Shown here piece after piece: positions 60,953 to 64,000 of a stretch of DNA of 64,000 bases. The position numbers and the translations under genes were made by a program. How positions within the stretch are numbered: position 1 is the first letter of the stretch; each line of letters begins with the position of its first letter. The DNA comes from Mycobacterium colombiense. Lineage in GTDB: Bacteria; Actinomycetota; Actinomycetes; Mycobacteriales; Mycobacteriaceae. The stretch spans positions 1-64,000 of the forward strand of contig NZ_QMEV01000023.1 of the NCBI RefSeq assembly GCF_003284935.1. The letters run 5' to 3'. Under the pieces are notes generated by a model. The model saw only the letters and a list, made by a program, of their open reading frames with translations. It did no database searches and was not told the origin of the DNA.

Positions 60953-62800
60953 GTGGCAGGGGGCACATTGGCGCAGCTTTCGTTGTGGTTTTTGATCCTC
61001 GCGCCGGCCGTGGCCGGCGCGACGTTACTGCTGGGCCGCCGGTTCGAGCGGTACGCTGCGGCGATCTCGGTGACCACAGCGGCTGTCATGCTGGTGCTGT
61101 CGGTAGTCGTGAGCTTCGCCCGCCCGGAACTGGCCGTGGCGTTCATGGCCGGCGCGGAATTCGCGTTACGGATAGATGCGCTGGCCGCGGTGGTAGTTCC
61201 GATGGTGGCGGCGGTGACGCAGCTGGTGTTGGTATTCGCCGCCGGGGACATCCGGGAAGCGCCGGGCCGGTTCCACGGGTTGATGCTGTTATTCGCCTCG
61301 GCTGTCGTCGTGACCGCGTCGGCAACGACGTTGCCGGCGCTGCTGTTGGCGTGGGAGGTGATGGGGGCGGCGTCGTATGCGCTGATCGGGTTCAGGTGGC
61401 GCGACGAGTACCGAATGTCGGCCGGGCTCACCGCCTTCCTGACCACCCGCACCGCCGACCTCGGCCTCTACCTGGCTGCGGCGGCTGCGCTGGCCGGTGG
61501 CGCGGGGCTTGCGCTGGCCGACCTGCCCGGCGCGAGCGGCGGCTGGCGGCACGTCACCGCGTTCGGGGTGCTGCTCGCGGCGCTCGGCAAGGCCGCGCAG
61601 CTGCCGTTCTCGTTCTGGCTGTCCCGGGCCATGGAGGGTCCCAGCGCGGTCAGCGCGCTACTGCACTCGGCCGCGATGGTCGCCATGGGCGCCTACCTGC
61701 TGCTGCGGACGCAGCCGCTTCTCGCGGCCACCGGGTGGGCCGCGCCGGCTGCGGCATGGATAGGTGGGGGAACCGCGCTGCTGTTGGGCGCGGTCGCGGT
61801 GGCGCAGCGTGATCTCAAACAGCTGCTGGCGGCCTCGACCGCAGCGCAGCTCGGATTCGTGGTGATGGCCGCGGGTGTGGGCGCCGTCGGCGGCGGCGCC
61901 GCGCAGCTGATCGCCCACGCCTTCACCAAGGCCGGATTGTTCCTTGCGGCCGGCGCCTGGTTGTCGGTACTGGGCACCAAGCAGCTCGACGACCTTTGGG
62001 GGGTCGCGCGACGGTGGCGGCTCCTGGGCTGGTCGGCCACCGTCGGCGCCCTGGCTCTGGCCGGCGTTGCGCCGCTGTCGCTATGGGCGACCAAAGACAC
62101 GGTGCTGGCCGCAGCCCTGCACTACTCCCCCGCCCTCTACGCCGTGGGATTGGCCGCGTCGGCTCTCTCGGCGGCCTATGCCGGAAAGGTCCTAACCGTG
62201 CTGTGGCGCACCAAAGCTGCCGACAGCAGCCCCGGCATCACGCGAGACGCCCTCGGCCCCAACGCCTTCCAGCAGGCCCCTATCGTCGTCCTCGCGGTCG
62301 GCGCCGCAGCGGCGGGAGTGTTGGCGTTGCCGCCGGCCGGCTCGGCTCTTACCCGGGCGCTGCGCGGCACCGCGAGCCCACCCGCGACGGCGCTCGAGCT
62401 GCTGGGCTCGGCGGCGCTAGCGGTCATCGTCGTCGCGGCGGTGGCGCACTGGTGGGTACCCGAGCCCCGGTGGGCAGGCGGCTGGCTCGGCCTGGAGCAG
62501 GTCGCGCATCTCCTCGTCGTCCGGCCCACATTCGGCCTCGCACGCATCCTGGCGCGATTCGACGACCGGGTGCTCGACCGGGCCGTGGAGGCAACCGCCA
62601 TCCACTCGCTACGGGCAGCGCACCGTTTGGCGCACACGGACATTCGCGCGGTCGACGGTGCGGTGGAAGCGGTCGCGGGTTGGATGCGCGGGCTCGGTGA
62701 ATTGGCGCGCCGACCGCAAACCGGCCAGCTGCACCAGTACTACCTCGCGGCTGTGGTGGTGCTGGCATTCGGTGCCGTGGTCCTGGTCGTAGCGAGGTGA
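60953..62800 (+). CDS. nuoL: NADH-quinone oxidoreductase subunit L-like antiporter subunit (NuoL)
   Basis: About 615 residues from the GTG at 60953 (2 bp after the nuoK stop). Antiporter-type channel protein with the key motifs LAWEVMGAASYALIGFRW (TM5 Glu), AALGKAAQLPFSFWLSRAMEGPSAVSALLHSA (TM7 Lys and the broken helix) and QLIAHAFTKAGLFLAAGA (TM8). The long lateral helix normally at the NuoL C-terminus seems present in shortened form. Overlaps nuoM by 4 nt (GTGA). Confidence 0.9.
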   Translation: MAGGTLAQLSLWFLILAPAVAGATLLLGRRFERYAAAISVTTAAVMLVLSVVVSFARPELAVAFMAGAEFALRIDALAAVVVPMVAAVTQLVLVFAAGDIREAPGRFHGLMLLFASAVVVTASATTLPALLLAWEVMGAASYALIGFRWRDEYRMSAGLTAFLTTRTADLGLYLAAAAALAGGAGLALADLPGASGGWRHVTAFGVLLAALGKAAQLPFSFWLSRAMEGPSAVSALLHSAAMVAMGAYLLLRTQPLLAATGWAAPAAAWIGGGTALLLGAVAVAQRDLKQLLAASTAAQLGFVVMAAGVGAVGGGAAQLIAHAFTKAGLFLAAGAWLSVLGTKQLDDLWGVARRWRLLGWSATVGALALAGVAPLSLWATKDTVLAAALHYSPALYAVGLAASALSAAYAGKVLTVLWRTKAADSSPGITRDALGPNAFQQAPIVVLAVGAAAAGVLALPPAGSALTRALRGTASPPATALELLGSAALAVIVVAAVAHWWVPEPRWAGGWLGLEQVAHLLVVRPTFGLARILARFDDRVLDRAVEATAIHSLRAAHRLAHTDIRAVDGAVEAVAGWMRGLGELARRPQTGQLHQYYLAAVVVLAFGAVVLVVAR

Positions 62801-64000
62801 GCGTGCTCAGTGTGATCGTTTTCCTGCCGCTGGCGGCGGCCCTGGTGCTGCTGGCGCTGCCGCGGCTTGGCGGTGCTGCGGCAACCTGGATTTGGGTTGC
62901 GGTCACAGCCGCCGATGTGGCGCTGACTGCGGTGGTGTGGGCGCTGTATCAGACGCCGAGGCCTGGTGCGCTGGCGTTCGAGGAGAAGGCTCGGTGGATA
63001 CCCGGGGTCAACAGCAGCTACCACCTAGGGGTCGACGGGCTATCGTTGCCGCTGGTCGTCATGACGGCGGTGATCTTTCTGGCCTGTGCCCTCTACAGCC
63101 TGCGCGGCCGCGACCGGCCTAAACCGCTGGCCGCGCTGTTTTTGTTCCTGCAGACGGTGAGCCTGGGTCTATTCGTGTCCGCCGACCTGATCCTGTTCTT
63201 CGTTTTCTTCGACTTGTCCATCGTGGCAATGTATTTCGTCATCGCCGGATGGGGCCATGGCGACGCCGGCCGGTCGGCGCTGAAGTTTTTCCTCTACACC
63301 TTCCTGGGTTCGCTGGCGCTGCTCGTCGGTTTCATCGGCCTGTATATCGCGGCCCAGCCGCACACGTTCGACATGGTGACCCTGGCCGCCAGCACACCTC
63401 TGGGCGGCAGCCCCGTCGCCGGCGGCTTGGTTCTCGCGGCGATCCTGCTGGGACTGGCAGTCAAGACTCCCACCGTCCCGTTCCATACCTGGCTGCCGCC
63501 GGCGCACACCGATGCCCCCGCGGTCGGCTCGGCGGTGCTCGCCGGGGTGCTGCTGAAGATGGGCGCCTACGGGTTCGTGCGGATAGCAATGCCGATGCTG
63601 CCGCAGGCCTGGCGCGCGTGGGCGTGGGTGATCATCGTCGTCGGCGTGGTGTCGGTGCTCTACGGCGCGCTGGTGGCGTTGGCCCAAAACGACTTCAAGC
63701 GGATGGTCGCCTACACGTCGGTCAACCATATGGGCTACATCGTGCTCGCGGTCGGTGCGGCCGGGCTGATCGCGGGTGACACCGCCCAGGCTCGCGGGGT
63801 TGCGGTCACGGGCGCCGTCACCCAGATGGTCAGCCACGGTTTGATCACCGGTGCGCTGTTTTTGATCGCCGGCGTGTTTTACGAGCGCGCTGGGACATAC
63901 GACATGAACACCTTCGGAGGGCTCGCCGGGCCGGCCCCGAAACTGGCTTGGCTCTTCGCCGTCGGCGCATTCGCCTCCCTGGGCTTGCCGGGCTTCTCCG
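62797..64000 (+). CDS. nuoM: NADH-quinone oxidoreductase subunit M-like antiporter subunit (NuoM), cut by the window end
   Basis: An open frame of about 401 codons to the window edge, starting at the GTG that overlaps the nuoL stop. NuoM marks: DGLSLPLVVMTAVIFL, FFVFFDLSIVAMYFVIAGWG (TM5 Glu replaced by Asp in FFDLS), LAVKTPTVPFHTWLPPAHTDAPAVGSAVLAGVLLKMGAYG, YTSVNHMGYIVL and MVSHGLITGALFLIAG. The change of the channel glutamate to aspartate in TM5 is notable. nuoN may follow beyond the window. Confidence 0.92.
   Translation, partial: MSVLSVIVFLPLAAALVLLALPRLGGAAATWIWVAVTAADVALTAVVWALYQTPRPGALAFEEKARWIPGVNSSYHLGVDGLSLPLVVMTAVIFLACALYSLRGRDRPKPLAALFLFLQTVSLGLFVSADLILFFVFFDLSIVAMYFVIAGWGHGDAGRSALKFFLYTFLGSLALLVGFIGLYIAAQPHTFDMVTLAASTPLGGSPVAGGLVLAAILLGLAVKTPTVPFHTWLPPAHTDAPAVGSAVLAGVLLKMGAYGFVRIAMPMLPQAWRAWAWVIIVVGVVSVLYGALVALAQNDFKRMVAYTSVNHMGYIVLAVGAAGLIAGDTAQARGVAVTGAVTQMVSHGLITGALFLIAGVFYERAGTYDMNTFGGLAGPAPKLAWLFAVGAFASLGLPGFS

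Noticed and set aside
62892-63122. Short plus-strand frames inside the last gene
   Set aside because: Out of frame with the long NuoM-like reading frame starting at 62797, which explains the region fully.
1-64000. CRISPR arrays or rRNA genes
   Set aside because: No regularly spaced direct repeats of CRISPR type and no rRNA-like conserved segments were seen on either strand.

Overview
The window looks like chromosomal or integrated DNA of a slow-growing, non-tuberculous Mycobacterium. It is high-GC and carries a PE/PPE pair with EsxM/EsxN-type WXG100 genes, mycobacterial PacL (DUF1490) proteins, Ctp-type P-ATPases, the mmcO/lpqS/cysK2 copper-response block, a Ddn-like deazaflavin enzyme and DUF732 exported proteins. 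All calls come from reading the sequence. No database search was run.

Layout. (1) About 1-4,500 is a mobile-element end. It holds a DUF6602-like fragment, a HigBA toxin-antitoxin pair with two operator palindromes, an excisionase-integrase pair, a 42-nt 3' fragment of tRNA-Pro that looks like an att core, a TacAT (DUF1778/GNAT) toxin-antitoxin pair, and a decayed N-terminus resembling TOTE conflict-system primases. (2) About 4,500-17,200 mixes live metal/stress genes with fossils. Live genes include a Pro-rich DUF732 protein, an M56 peptidase, a DUF5134 protein, PacL3-CtpV with a divergent MerR, a thioredoxin-like protein, a Met-rich membrane protein, a SHOCT-like protein and a BlaI repressor. 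Fossils include IS3 and IS21 pieces, a second merR start, and sigL/rslA. Five BlaI-like inverted repeats are scattered through it. (3) About 17,900-28,900 is a dense metal-efflux block: an LpqS-like protein, two cation-diffusion-type transporters, a YoaK-family protein, a zinc-ribbon protein, PacL1-CtpC, an isoprenylcysteine-methyltransferase-like gene and CmtR-PacL2-CtpG. (4) About 29,000-32,700 has an MgtE-N/CBS protein coupled to a divergent Nramp-related transporter, plus two small envelope proteins. (5) About 33,000-39,750 is a RicR-type copper regulon: mmcO, a methyltransferase, lpqS, cysK2, an MFS exporter and another lpqS paralogue, with ATACC/GGTAT boxes. (6) About 40,000-42,200 is a PE-PPE-EsxM-EsxN cassette without secretion machinery. 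(7) About 42,800-56,800 has three LuxR-type regulators, a P450, a SnoaL-like protein, an epimerase, an F420-type oxidoreductase, a cyclase-ATPase-TPR regulator and a Ddn-like reductase. (8) 57,529 to the end is an overlapping operon for the membrane arm of complex I (A, H, J, K, L, M). In place of NuoB/C/D it encodes one protein that looks like degenerate NuoB and NuoD joined by a His/Met-rich tract.

Working together: the centre of the window assembles three PacL/P-ATPase efflux pairs, CDF exporters, copper oxidation (MmcO) and copper-linked cysteine synthesis (CysK2). These are under at least four kinds of metal or stress switch: MerR, BlaI, CmtR and RicR-like boxes. The most unusual object is the membrane-arm complex I operon with the His/Met-rich connector, which lacks any recognisable NADH-oxidising or Fe-S subunit in the part visible here.
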